Positions 18,998 to 28,258 of a stretch of DNA of 64,000 nt are shown here, one piece after another; position 1 is the first letter of the stretch, and each line of letters starts with the position of its first letter. The stretch lies in contig CAWHFO010000076.1 of NCBI GenBank assembly GCA_963828215.1, positions 62,001 to 126,000 on the forward strand, read 5' to 3'. The position numbers and the translations under genes are program-made. The notes under the pieces are model-generated. The model was not told where the DNA came from. It did not search any database and was given only the letters and a program-made list of their open reading frames with translations. This stretch comes from CAVTJL01 sp963828215 (GTDB lineage: Bacteria; Pseudomonadota; Alphaproteobacteria; Geminicoccales; Geminicoccaceae).

Positions 18998-19021
18998 GCC
19001 GCGGCGGCGGAGGCGGGCCCG

Positions 19022-19977
19022 ATGCTGCGGCTGATCGGGGTCCGCCTCCTCGCCTTCGTCCCGACGCTGCTGGCCGCCTCCCTCGTCCTCTTCATCGCCA
19101 TCAACGTCGTGCCGGGCTCGGCCGCGCGCTCGGCGCTCGGCATCGACGCCACGCCCCAGGCCATAGCCCGCTTCGAGGCCGAGACCGGGCTCGACCGGCC
19201 CCTCTATCTCCAATACGGCGACTGGCTGTGGCGAGCCCTGCACGGCGACTTCGGCACGTCCTTCCAGAGCCACGTCGCCGTGGGCCCGAGATCGTGAGCC
19301 GCCTGCCGGTGACGCTCGAGCTGGCGATCATGGCCTTCCTCATCGCCAACCTGATCGCCGTCCCGCTGGGCGCCCTTGCCGCCTGGCACCACCAGCGGCC
19401 GGCCGACACGGGCATCACCTTCCTCGCCACCGTCTGCGGGGCCATCCCCAATTTCTGGCTGGCCACGCTCCTGATCCTCTTCCTCGCGATCTGGCTGGGC
19501 TGGCTGCCGGCCGGCGGCTACACGCCCTTCCTCGAGGACCCGCTCACCAATCTCGAGCAGATGCTCATGCCGGCCCTCTCGCTCGGCATCGTGAGCTCGG
19601 CGCTCCTGCTGCGGATCATGCGCACGAGCATGCTCGAGGTGCTCTCCTCCGACTATATCCGCACCGCGCGCGCCAAGGGTGCCCCGGGAGGCGTGATCGT
19701 CCGCCGCCACGCGCTCCGCAACGCGCTCATCCCCTTCCTCACCGTCGGCGCCGTCGAGTTCGGCTTCCTGTTCGGCAGCGTCGTCATCATCGAGGACATT
19801 TTTCTGCTGCCGGGGATCGGCTCCTTCGTGCTGGTGGGCATCATCAACCGCGACTATCCCGTGCTGCTGGCCTCGACGCTGGTCATCACCGTCGTCGTGC
19901 TCACCGTGAACATGCTGGTCGACCTCGCCGGCGCGCTGCTCGATCCGCGCCAGATCAAGTCCAAGGCCGCGGGATGA
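19022..19977 (+). CDS. Peptide-type ABC transporter permease (DppB type), one frameshift
   Basis: N-terminus MLRLIGVRLLAFVPTLLAAS and the C-terminal BPD_transp_1 domain with YIRTARAKGAPGGVIVRRHALRNALIP, the EAA loop typical of DppB/OppB. One base is missing near 19285, where the text should run VGPEIVSRLPVTLEL; corrected, it gives about 318 aa. The stop overlaps the start of the DppC-like gene. It is an inner-membrane subunit with about six helices. Confidence 0.86.
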
Positions 19978-20825
19978 GCGCTCCGGCCCTGGCGGGCCCG
20001 CGTCTGCGCACCGGCTTTCGCCGCTTCGGCCTGCTCGGCATCGGCGGTTTTCTCGTCCTCGTCTTCGTGATCGCCGCCGTGTTCGCGCCGGAGGTGGCCC
20101 CGCACGATCCCTACGCGCTCGATGTGGGCGTCATGCTCCAGGGCCCGTCCCCCGACCACCTGCTCGGCACCGACGAGCTGGGCCGGGACCTCCTCTCGCG
20201 CACGATCTACGCCGCCCGCATCTCGATGCAGGTGGCCCTGATCGCCGTCGCCGTCGGCCTCGGCGGCGGCACGGTCATCGGCGTGGTCGCCGCCTATTTC
20301 GGCGGCTGGACCGACATGGTGCTGATGCGCCTCATGGAGCTGCTGTTCAGCTTCCCGGCGATCCTTCTGGCCGTCATCCTGATGGCCAGCCTCGGCACCT
20401 CGATCCTGAACGCGATGATCGCCATCGGCATCATCTTCATCCCCGGCTTCGCCCGCCTCGCCCGCGCCTCGAGCCACACGGCCCTGCGCCAGAGCTACAT
20501 CGACGCCGCCCGCTGCCTCGGCATGGGCGACCTGCGGATCATGGTCCGCGAGATCCTGCCCAACGTGCTGGCACCCTCGCTCGTCGAGGGGGCCGTGGCC
20601 CTGGCCTACGCCGTGCTGCTCGAATCCGCCCTCTCCTTCCTCGGCCTCGGCGCCCAGCCGCCCGACCCCTCCTGGGGCAACATGCTCAGCACCGGCCGCG
20701 GCTTCATGGAGCAGGCTCCCTGGCTCGGCCTCGTGCCGGGCATGGCGATGTTCCTGTGCGTGCTCGGCTTCAACCTCCTGGGCGACGGGCTGCGCGACCT
20801 CCTCGACCCGCATCTCCGGGACTGA
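19974..20825 (+). CDS. Peptide-type ABC transporter permease (DppC type)
   Basis: An intact 283-residue protein. The N-terminal segment with HDPYALDVGVMLQGPSPDHLLGTD-type text (OppC_N) leads to LGTDELGRDLLSRTIYAARIS, and the EAA loop is YIDAARCLGMGDLRIMVREILPN. These are the standard DppC/OppC landmarks. The ATG overlaps the DppB-like stop. It pairs with that subunit to form the translocation pore. Confidence 0.92.
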   Translation: MSAPALAGPRLRTGFRRFGLLGIGGFLVLVFVIAAVFAPEVAPHDPYALDVGVMLQGPSPDHLLGTDELGRDLLSRTIYAARISMQVALIAVAVGLGGGTVIGVVAAYFGGWTDMVLMRLMELLFSFPAILLAVILMASLGTSILNAMIAIGIIFIPGFARLARASSHTALRQSYIDAARCLGMGDLRIMVREILPNVLAPSLVEGAVALAYAVLLESALSFLGLGAQPPDPSWGNMLSTGRGFMEQAPWLGLVPGMAMFLCVLGFNLLGDGLRDLLDPHLRD

Positions 20826-20830
20826 CGCCA

Positions 20831-21809
20831 GTGGCCGCGCCAGCGCTCGAGATCCGGGACCTGACCGTCGAGGCGACCTCGCGCGGTCGCCGACTGCCGC
20901 TCGTGGAGGGGCTGGGCCTGACCGTCGAGCGCGGCGAGATCGTGGGCCTCATCGGCGAGTCCGGCAGCGGCAAGACCATGACCGCCATGGCCGTCCTGGG
21001 ACTCTTGCCGCGCAACGCCGGGATCGTCCGGGGCAGCATCCGCCTCTCGGGCCGCGAGCTGGTCGGGCTGGCCGAGGCCGAGCGGCGAAAGCTGCGCGGC
21101 GACCGGCTGGCGCTGGTCCCCCAGGACGCCCTCCGCGGCCTCAACCCGGTGCTCCGCGTCGGGCTCCAGGTCGGCGAGCCCCTGAGCCTGCATCGCGGCC
21201 GCAGCCTCGAGGAGGCGACGGCCGCCGCCGGGGACCTGCTGCGCTCGGTCCACATCCCCGAGCCCGAGCGGCGCGCCCGGAACTATCCCCACGAATTCTC
21301 GGGCGGCATGCAGCAGCGGGTGATGATCGCCATGGGCCTGGCGCTCGAGCCCGAGCTTCTGATCGCCGACGAGCCGACGACGGCGCTCGACGTCACCGTG
21401 CAGGCCCAGGTGCTGGCCCTGCTGCGCGAGATCCGGGACACCCACGGCACCGCCATTCTGTTCATTACCCACGACCTGGGCGTCATCGCCAGCCTCTGCG
21501 ACCGGGTCTACGTGATGTATGCTGGCGCCATCGTCGAGGCGGGGCCCGTCGGGCACCATCCTCGAGGCCCCCGCCCACCCCTATACGCAGGCCCTCCTGC
21601 GGGCGACGCCGACGGTCGCGGCCGTCACGGCCGAGCTCTACGCGATCCCGGGCCAGATCCCCGAGCCGGGGAGCAGGCAGCGGGGCTGCCGCTTCGCCGA
21701 CCGCTGTCCCCACCGTTTCGAGCGTTGCGACGTCGAGCCCGGGCTTCTGCCGATGGCCGAGGACCATGCGGCGCGCTGCTGGCTGGCCGATGCCGGGGCC
21801 GGACGATGA
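20831..21809 (+). CDS. Peptide-type ABC transporter ATPase (DppD type), one frameshift
   Basis: It starts at GTG 20831 (MAAPALEIRDLTVE), 5 bp after the permease stop. Walker A GESGSGKTM, signature FSGGMQQRVMIAMGLAL and Walker B LIADEPTTALDVT are present. The C-terminal oligopeptide-transporter extension has the Cys pattern CRFADRCPHRFERCD. An extra G near 21548 (GTCGGGCACC) breaks the frame; corrected length is about 325 aa. The stop overlaps the start of the second ATPase. Confidence 0.87.
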
Positions 21810-22647
21810 CAGGAGCCCTCCTCGTCATGGACGGGCTCGTGCGCAGCTTCGCCGGCAGCGGCCTGTGGCGCCGCGGCGCCGAGACGCGGGCCGTCGACGA
21901 CGTGACACTCGAGGTCCCCGAGGGCGAGACGCTGGGCATCGTCGGCGAGTCCGGATCGGGCAAGTCGACCCTGCTGCGCATGGCGCTGCACCTGCTCCGC
22001 CCCACCGCCGGCCGCATCCTCGTCGAAGGCCAGGACGTCTGGTCCCTGCGAGGCGGTGCGCTCAAGCGGCTGCGCCGGACCATGCAGCCCGTGTTCCAGG
22101 ACCCCGGCGCCTCGTTCAACCCGCGCCAGACCGTCCGCCGGATCCTGCTGGCGCCGCTCGAGGTGCACGGCATCGACAGTGGCACCGAGCGGGCGGCCCG
22201 GCTCGACGAGACCCTGGCCACCGTCGGGCTCTCGGGCGCCCTGCTCCAGCGCTATCCGCACCAGCTCTCGGGCGGCCAGAAGCAGCGGGTGGCCATCGCC
22301 CGGGCCATCGTGCTGCGCCCGCGTCTCTTGCTCCTCGATGAGCCGACCTCGGCACTCGACGTCTCGGTTCAGGCGCAGGTGCTGAACCTCTTCGAGCGCA
22401 CCCGGCGCGAGCTCGGCCTCACCTGCGTCTTCGTCAGCCACAATCTGGCCGTGATCCGCTATGTCAGCGACCGCGTCGCCGTGATGCAGCGCGGCAAGGT
22501 GGTCGAGACGGGGACCACCGCCGCGGTCTTCGACGCGCCGCGCCATCCCTATACCAAAAGCCTGCTGCGGCCGTGCCGGACATCGCCAAGGCGCTGGCGG
22601 AGCGGCGCGCCGCCCCTCAACCGCGAGCCCAGGGAGCCATGCCATGA
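21806..22647 (+). CDS. Peptide-type ABC transporter ATPase (DppF type), one frameshift
   Basis: MTGALLVMDGLVRSFAGSG, Walker A GESGSGKST, signature QLSGGQKQRVAIARAI, Walker B LLLLDEPTSALDVS and the H-loop FVSHNLAVIRYV. A base is missing near 22574, after which the text reads AVPDIAKALAERRA and ends at the TGA 22645-22647, overlapping the DUF1028 start. Corrected length is about 280 aa. It is shorter than many DppF proteins and lacks the Cys-rich tail, which is acceptable for this subunit. Confidence 0.87.
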
Positions 22648-23372
22648 CCTTCTCGATCGCCGCCCGCTGCCCGCGCACCGGCATGCTCGGCGTCGCCGTC
22701 TCGACGGCCGTGCCCGGCGTCGGCGGGATCTGCCCCTTCATCCGCGAAGGAGTCGGCGCCGTCTCCACCCAGTCCTGGGTCAATCCCTATCTCGGCATCG
22801 ACGGGGTCGAGCTTCTGGCCCAGGGCCTCGCCGCCGAGGAGGCTCTCCGGCGCCTGGTCGAGGGCGACCCCGGCCGCGACGTCCGCCAGCTCGGCCTCGT
22901 CGACCGCGACGGTCGCTCGGCCTCCTTCACGGGCAAGGACTGCGTCCCCTGGTGCGGCCACGTCACCGGCGAGAATTTCGCCGCGCAGGGCAACATGCTT
23001 TCGGGCGACGCGGTCGTGCCGGCGATGGCCGAGGCCTTCGCCCGGGCCGACTCGCTCGACCTGCCGGAGCGGCTGATCGTCTGCCTCGAGGCCGGCCAGG
23101 CGATGGGCGGCGACAAGCGCGGGCGCCAGTCGGCCTGCGTCAAGGTCTTCTGGAAGGAGTCCTATCCCTGGCTCGACCTCCGGGTCGACGAGCACCGCCA
23201 TCCGGTGGCGGAGCTGCGCCGCGTCTTCGAGGTGGCCCGCCACCAGCTCCTGCCGTTCACAGCCGGAATGCCGACCCGCGCCAACCCGCTGGGCGGCCTG
23301 CCCGAGGCCCTGACCCGGACGATCCTCCAGCCCCCGCCCTATCGCCCCGGCGGCGGCGGCTCGGCACCCTGA
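22644..23372 (+). CDS. DUF1028 family protein
   Basis: An intact 242-residue protein of the DUF1028 family, recognisable by MTFSIAARCPRTGMLGVAVST and by GVGAVSTQSWVNPYLGIDGV and AQGNMLSGDAVVPAMAEAF. DUF1028 proteins have been placed near Ntn-hydrolases, with a possible role in peptidoglycan or peptide processing; no activity is established. The start overlaps the last ATPase gene of the peptide-type importer, so it is almost certainly its co-transcribed partner and may act on the imported substrate (inference). No signal peptide, so likely cytoplasmic. Confidence 0.85.
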   Translation: MTFSIAARCPRTGMLGVAVSTAVPGVGGICPFIREGVGAVSTQSWVNPYLGIDGVELLAQGLAAEEALRRLVEGDPGRDVRQLGLVDRDGRSASFTGKDCVPWCGHVTGENFAAQGNMLSGDAVVPAMAEAFARADSLDLPERLIVCLEAGQAMGGDKRGRQSACVKVFWKESYPWLDLRVDEHRHPVAELRRVFEVARHQLLPFTAGMPTRANPLGGLPEALTRTILQPPPYRPGGGGSAP

Positions 23373-23394
23373 GGCTGCGGCGTCGTGCCCTGGG

Positions 23395-23846
23395 CTACTT
23401 GACCGTCAGGCAGGGGCAGTCGGCGAGGCTCCCCACCTTGTGCGAGACGCTGCCGACGAGCAGGCCCGCGAGATCGCCCAGGCCGCGACGCCCCATCACG
23501 ATCAGGTCGATCGCGTGCTCCCGGGCATGGGCCACGATCTGGGCCGCGGGGTCGCCCCGCTCGATCACGGTGTCGACCGCCTCAGCCCTGCCGCGCCGGC
23601 CCACGACCGGGCTTCGTCGACCAGCTGGTCGGCCGCCTGGCGGACGAGGTCCGCCTCCGTCACCCGGACATTCTCCGCCCGCGAGTAGGCCTCGAGATCG
23701 GACGGAGGGATGAAGGACCCGGGCCTGGCCAGGACATGCATCACCGTGAGGCTGGCGCCGTAGCGACCGGCCAAGTCGCTCGCGAGCTCGAGCGCCCGCC
23801 TCGCATGCTCGGACCCGTCCACAGGCACGAGGATTCGTTGGATCAT
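23395..23846 (-). CDS. Universal stress protein UspA-family, one frameshift
   Basis: The protein starts MIQRILVPVDGSEHARRALE and ends in the ATP-binding glycine loop region IDLIVMGRRGLGDLAGLLVGS followed by SVSHKVGSLADCPCLTVK. These are the two ends of a single UspA domain. A missing base near 23607 splits it; corrected length is about 150 aa. The GxxG-(9)-GS pattern suggests an ATP-binding subtype. It is convergent with the DUF1028 gene (22 bp apart) and divergent from the amidohydrolase gene. UspA proteins respond to starvation and stress; nothing here shows its trigger. Confidence 0.85.
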
Positions 23847-24011
23847 CGATCGGCCCTCCATCGGCGGGGGACACCGCGCCCCGTGTCGTCGCTGCGCTAC
23901 GGCCACCTGCCGGATCGTCCCCGCATCGGCGCTAGTGGGCGCCACGTCATTGAGCTGTGTCAACCACGGCCCCAAGGCTCGCCCTGGACACGCGCGCGGC
24001 GCGCGCCGGCG

Positions 24012-24017
24012 TTGACA
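24012..24017 (+). promoter_or_regulatory. Possible -35 box inside an inverted repeat, amidohydrolase promoter region
   Basis: A perfect TTGACA lies between the arms of a 7-bp inverted repeat (GCCGGCG and CGCCGGC), 86 bp before the amidohydrolase start. No good -10 box sits 16-18 bp downstream, so promoter function is uncertain. The layout would suit a repressor or activator site over a promoter. Confidence 0.25.
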
Positions 24018-24102
24018 GCGCCGGCATTCGGATCGACCTTGCCGGCAACCCAACATCAACGTCCGCGCCCGTCGGCGGGCTTCGGACGACAGGAGGCTGG
24101 CG

Positions 24103-25378
24103 ATGTCGGCAACGCTCTTCACGAACGTCATGGTGCTCGATTCGACGGGAGCCGAGCCGTTCCCCGGCGAGGTGCTGGTCGAGGGGAACCGGATCAGGAA
24201 GGTCGCCAAGGGCCGGTCGCAGATCGCCCGGGAGGGCGCTTCCGACGTCATCGACGGCCAGGGCATGACGCTGATGGCCGGCATGACGGAGGGCCACTGC
24301 CACCCGTCCTTCACCGGTGCCGCGAAGACCTGGGAGATCGGCATGGTGCCGCCGGAGGAGCACACGCTCAAGACGGCGGCCAACGCCAAGCTGCTGCTCG
24401 ACTGCGGCTTCACCAGCATCTACTGCGCCGCCTCGGCCAAGCCGCGGCTCGACGTGGTGGTGCGGAACGCGATCAACGCGGGCGAGCTGCCGGGGCCCAG
24501 GATGCGCGCCGGCAGCCCCGAGATCGTGGCCACGGGCGGCCTCGGCGACGAGCGCATGATGCATCTGCACCGCGAGAGCTTCTCGCTCATCGCCGACGGG
24601 CCGGAGGAGGTCCGCAAGGTGGTCCGGATGTGCATCCGCGAGGGCGTGGACAACATCAAGCTGAACATCTCGGGCGACGACTTCTATCCCAACTCGCCGG
24701 GCGGCGTGACGACCTACATGGACGACGAGGTCAGGATGGCCTGCGAGATCGCCCACGAGTTCGGCAAGCAGGTGGCGAGCCACTCCCGCTCGGCCAACAG
24801 CGTCAAGCTCTCGGTCAGGAACGGTGTCGACTGCATCTATCACTGCGAGCACGCCGACGAGGAGGCGCTCGACATGATGGAGGCGGCGAAGGACAGAATC
24901 TTCGTCGGGCCTGCCGTGGGCCTGCTCCACAACACGGTTTACGAGGCCGGACCGTGGGGGATCACGCCCGAGGTGGTCGAGCAGCTCAACATGCGGCGCA
25001 ACCTCGAGATCACCTGCGAGGTCTACAAGAAGGTCAGGAAGCGCGGCATCCGGGCGGTGATCGGCGGCGACTACGGCTTCGCCTGGACGCCGCAGGGCAC
25101 GAACGCGCGTGACCTGCATCCACTTCAACAAGCTGTTCGGCTACACGCCGATGGAGTGCATCCAGCTCGCGACCCGGAACGGCGGCGAGCTGATGCGCAT
25201 GGAGGTCGGGCAGGTCAAGGAGGGTCTGCTGGCCGACCTCCTGCTGGTCGACGGCAACCCGCTGGCGGACCTCTCGATCCTGGTCGGGCCGGAGCACCTG
25301 GCGATGATCATGAAGGACGGCCAGATGCACAAGGATCCGAGGAGCCGGGCGGCCGCCAAGCGGCTCGCGGCCGAGTAG
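24103..25378 (+). CDS. Metal-dependent amidohydrolase (imidazolonepropionase/prolidase-like), one frameshift
   Basis: The metal-site landmarks of the amidohydrolase superfamily are present. MTEGHCHPSF carries the HxH motif, NIKLNISGDD holds a Lys that is a candidate for carboxylation, SHSRSANSVKL and IYHCEHADEE hold the later His residues, and IGGDYGFAWTPQG holds the terminal Asp. The ATG follows ACAGGAGG. An extra C near 25109 shifts the frame; corrected, it is about 424 aa and ends with KEGLLADLLLVDGNPL, the usual C-terminal beta-domain text. It hydrolyses a C-N bond of an unknown cyclic amide or dipeptide-like compound. It stands alone between divergent and co-directional genes. Confidence 0.83.
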
Positions 25379-25431
25379 CTCCCGGCCGGGGACGGCGGGG
25401 CTCAAAAAGCGCTAGGCGCGACCGGCGGTGC

Positions 25432-25481
25432 GACTATAGTCCGCCGCCGGCGGTGCTTGAGCACGGGCGACCAGACCCGTG
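25432..25481 (+). promoter_or_regulatory. Palindromic elements before the sugar ABC operon
   Basis: The 142-bp gap before the sugar-binding-protein gene holds a perfect 10-bp palindrome GACTATAGTC at 25432-25441. An inverted repeat CACGGG/CCCGTG with an 8-nt spacer follows at 25462-25481. TATAGT could also serve as a -10 box. Either could be an operator for a sugar-responsive regulator. No regulator gene is adjacent, so this is only a candidate. Confidence 0.35.
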
Positions 25482-25520
25482 GGCGGCGCCGGATCGGGAG
25501 TTTGACGAGGGAGACCGAGA

Positions 25521-26657
25521 ATGTTGAGACGCACGCTGCTGGCGGCGACGGCAACCCTGGCCTTGATCGGTGCGGGCGCCGGCGTGGCCACCGCCGCCGG
25601 GCCCAAGGTCGTGGCCGGGCCCGGCTACGAGCCGGAATGCTTCGCGCCCTGGGACAAGAAGACAGAGTATTTCCAGTGGCCGGCCAAGAAGGGCCCCTAC
25701 CGGATCGCGCTCGTCAACGGCTATGTCGGCAACACGTGGCGGATCCAGATGATCCAGACCGCCAAGACCTACGCCGAGCAGCCGGACGTCGCGAAATCCA
25801 TCAAGGAGTTCAAGGTCATCTCGACCGGGACCGATGCGGCGGCCCAGTTGGGTGCCATCGAGGACTTCATCAACCAGGGCTATGACGCGATCATCGTCAA
25901 CGCGGTCAGCACCGAGGGATTCGATCGGGTGATCCGCCTCGCTGACCGCCACGGCACGGTCGTGGTGCCCTTCGACAATGTCATCGACACCAACAAGGTC
26001 ATGGAGGTCAACGAGAACCAGTACGAGATGGGCGTGCTCTCGGCGAAGTGGCTGCTCAAGGAGATCGGCAAGAACGAGGGCACGATCCTCGAGGTGCGCG
26101 GCCTGCCCGGCAACTCCGTCGATCGCGACCGCCACGAGGGCTTCCAGGCGACGATGAAGGCCTCCGGCGGCAAGTGGAACATCATCGAGGTCGTCGGCAA
26201 CTGGGACGACGGCACGGCCCAGAAGGCCACCGCCGACGCGCTGGCGGTGCACGGCCACTTCGACGGGCTGTTCACCCAGGGCGGCACCACCGGCTCGGTG
26301 CGGGCGCTGATGGATGCCAAGCATCCCTTCATCCCGATCGCCGGCGAGGGCGAGAACGGCTTCCGCAAGCTGGTCGCCGAGCATTCGAAGGATGGGCTGA
26401 AGGGCTTCTCCTACGGTCAGTCGCCGGCGCTCGTGGCCATCTCGATCAAGGCGGCGATCGCAGCGCTCGAGGGCAAGAAGCTGCCGCAGCTGATCTCGGT
26501 GCCGATCCCGATGGCGGACTATACCGACCTCAAGGACGGCGTGAACTACTGGTCGGACCTGACCGACAATTTCTTCGCCGACAACCAGTTCAAGCCCTGC
26601 GGCGTCGACTTCACGGCGCCTCAGATCATGGCGAAGAACGCCGAGAACGTGAAATAG
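25521..26657 (+). CDS. Sugar ABC transporter substrate-binding protein (CUT2, RbsB-like)
   Basis: An intact 378-residue protein with a Sec signal (MLRRTLLAATATLALIGAGA, cleavage near ATAA-GP). The mature part has the type-1 periplasmic-binding fold: YRIALVNGYVGNTWRIQMIQ, FINQGYDAIIVNAVSTEGFD and EVRGLPGNSVDRDRHEGF. It is followed by a strong hairpin and then ATPase and permease genes of the ribose/xylose type. The ligand is probably a monosaccharide or polyol. The long N-terminal insert with ECFAPWDKKTEYFQWP is a feature of a subset of alphaproteobacterial members. Confidence 0.88.
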   Translation: MLRRTLLAATATLALIGAGAGVATAAGPKVVAGPGYEPECFAPWDKKTEYFQWPAKKGPYRIALVNGYVGNTWRIQMIQTAKTYAEQPDVAKSIKEFKVISTGTDAAAQLGAIEDFINQGYDAIIVNAVSTEGFDRVIRLADRHGTVVVPFDNVIDTNKVMEVNENQYEMGVLSAKWLLKEIGKNEGTILEVRGLPGNSVDRDRHEGFQATMKASGGKWNIIEVVGNWDDGTAQKATADALAVHGHFDGLFTQGGTTGSVRALMDAKHPFIPIAGEGENGFRKLVAEHSKDGLKGFSYGQSPALVAISIKAAIAALEGKKLPQLISVPIPMADYTDLKDGVNYWSDLTDNFFADNQFKPCGVDFTAPQIMAKNAENVK

Positions 26658-26664
26658 CAGCGGC

Positions 26665-26687
26665 GGGGCCGGGCGGCGCCCGGCCCC
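26665..26687 (+). promoter_or_regulatory. Perfect 10-bp hairpin after sugar-binding-protein gene
   Basis: GGGGCCGGGC at 26665-26674 pairs exactly with GCCCGGCCCC at 26678-26687 around a 3-nt loop. It begins 7 bp after the stop and ends 26 bp before the ATPase start. Only TTCCC follows, so it is not a strong terminator. It is best read as an intra-operon mRNA-stabilising or attenuating hairpin. Confidence 0.6.
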
Positions 26688-26713
26688 TTCCCTGTCGGAG
26701 CAGGAACGGAGCG

Positions 26714-28258
26714 ATGGCCGGGCGGGCCGCTACAGCGCCCTTTCTCGAGCTGCGGGGCATCAGCAAGCGCTATGGCGGCGTGCGCGCCCTCGAGGGCGTC
26801 GACTTCGCCTGCGAGGCCGGCTCCATCCACGCCGTGCTGGGCGAGAACGGTGCCGGCAAGTCGACCCTGATCAAGATCGTCTCGGGCGTGGTCCGTCCCG
26901 ACGAGGGAACGATGCGACTCGAGGGGCGCGAGCTCGTCGTCGCCGATCCGCGCGCCGCCAATGCCGCCGGCATCGTCTGCATCTTCCAGGAGCTGTCGCT
27001 GATGCCGGACCTGTCGGTGGCGGACAATATCTGCATCGCCGACCCGCCGCGCCGCCTGGGGCTGATCGACCGCCGGGCCCAGAGGCGGGTCGCCGAGGCG
27101 CTGCTGGCGCGGGTCGGCTGCGAGGACGTCAATCCGCTCGAGCGGGTCAAGAACCTGCCGCTGTCGCGCCGGCAGATGGTCGAGATCGCCAAGGCGCTCG
27201 GCCAGGGCCCGCGTCTTCTGATCCTCGACGAGGCCACCTCCGCGCTGACCAGCGCCGACGTCGAGAAGGTCTATGCGATCCTGCGCCAGCTTCGCGAAGA
27301 GGGGCTGGCCATCCTCTACATCTCGCATCGCATGCACGAGATCGACGCGCTGGCGGACACCTGCTCGGTGTTCCGCAACGGGCGTCATGTCGAGACCTTC
27401 AGGAAGGGCGACCACGACGCGGACGAGATCGTCCAGCTGATGATCGGCCGCGAGTGGGCGCACGTCTATCCGCCCAAGCCCGCGCGCGAGGCGAGGCCCG
27501 AGCCGGTTCTCGAGGTCAGGGGGCTGTCCTGGGCCGGGCGGCTCAAGGACATCTCGCTTTCCGTCGGTGCCGGCGAGATCGTGGGCCTGGGCGGGCTCGA
27601 CGGGCAGGGCCAGCGCGAGCTCCTGCTCGCCTTCTTCGGCGTGCTCCGCGGGCTCGAGGGCGAGATCCGCGTCGACGGCAAGGCCGTCTCGGTCGGCAGC
27701 CCGGCGGCGGCCAAGAGCCGACGCATCCGCATGGCGCTCATCCCCGAGGATCGCAAGACCGAGGGCCTGATGCTGCCGATGTCGATCGCCGACAATCTCG
27801 GCATGGCGGCCCTGAGCGGGCTGTCGAACGGAATCCTCGTCGACCGCGAGCGCGAGCGCGACGCGATCGGCCGCATGGTCGACAAGCTCAGGATCAAGAT
27901 CGGCGATCTGGGCGATCCGGTCGCCACCCTCTCGGGCGGCAACCAGCAGAAAGTCGTCATCGGCAAGTGGCTGATGACCAGCCCCCGCGTCATCCTTCTC
28001 AACGACCCGACGCGCGGCATCGACGTCGGCACCAAGCAGGAGCTCTACCAGCTCCTGCGCGACCTCGCCGCCGAGGGTGCGGCCATCCTCTTCTACACGA
28101 CCGACTATGACGAGCTGATCGGCTGCTGCGATCGGGTGCTGATCCTCTATGACGGCGCCGTGGTGCGCGAGCTGGAGGGCCCGGCCATCACCGAGACCAA
28201 CATCGTGACGAGCGCCCTCAATCTGGGCCCGGCCCGGGCCGGCGAGGCCGCCGCATGA
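26714..28258 (+). CDS. Sugar ABC transporter ATPase with two ABC domains (RbsA/XylG-like)
   Basis: An intact 514-residue fusion of two ABC domains. The first has Walker A GENGAGKST, signature-like LPLSRRQMVEIAKAL and Walker B LLILDEATSALTSADV. The second has a degenerate Walker A (LGGLDGQGQRELLLAFFG), ALIPEDRKTEGLMLPM, signature LSGGNQQKVVIGKWL and LLNDPTRGIDVGTKQE. This is the standard RbsA arrangement. The ATG at 26714 follows GGAACGGAGCG. The stop overlaps the first permease start. Confidence 0.93.
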   Translation: MAGRAATAPFLELRGISKRYGGVRALEGVDFACEAGSIHAVLGENGAGKSTLIKIVSGVVRPDEGTMRLEGRELVVADPRAANAAGIVCIFQELSLMPDLSVADNICIADPPRRLGLIDRRAQRRVAEALLARVGCEDVNPLERVKNLPLSRRQMVEIAKALGQGPRLLILDEATSALTSADVEKVYAILRQLREEGLAILYISHRMHEIDALADTCSVFRNGRHVETFRKGDHDADEIVQLMIGREWAHVYPPKPAREARPEPVLEVRGLSWAGRLKDISLSVGAGEIVGLGGLDGQGQRELLLAFFGVLRGLEGEIRVDGKAVSVGSPAAAKSRRIRMALIPEDRKTEGLMLPMSIADNLGMAALSGLSNGILVDRERERDAIGRMVDKLRIKIGDLGDPVATLSGGNQQKVVIGKWLMTSPRVILLNDPTRGIDVGTKQELYQLLRDLAAEGAAILFYTTDYDELIGCCDRVLILYDGAVVRELEGPAITETNIVTSALNLGPARAGEAAA

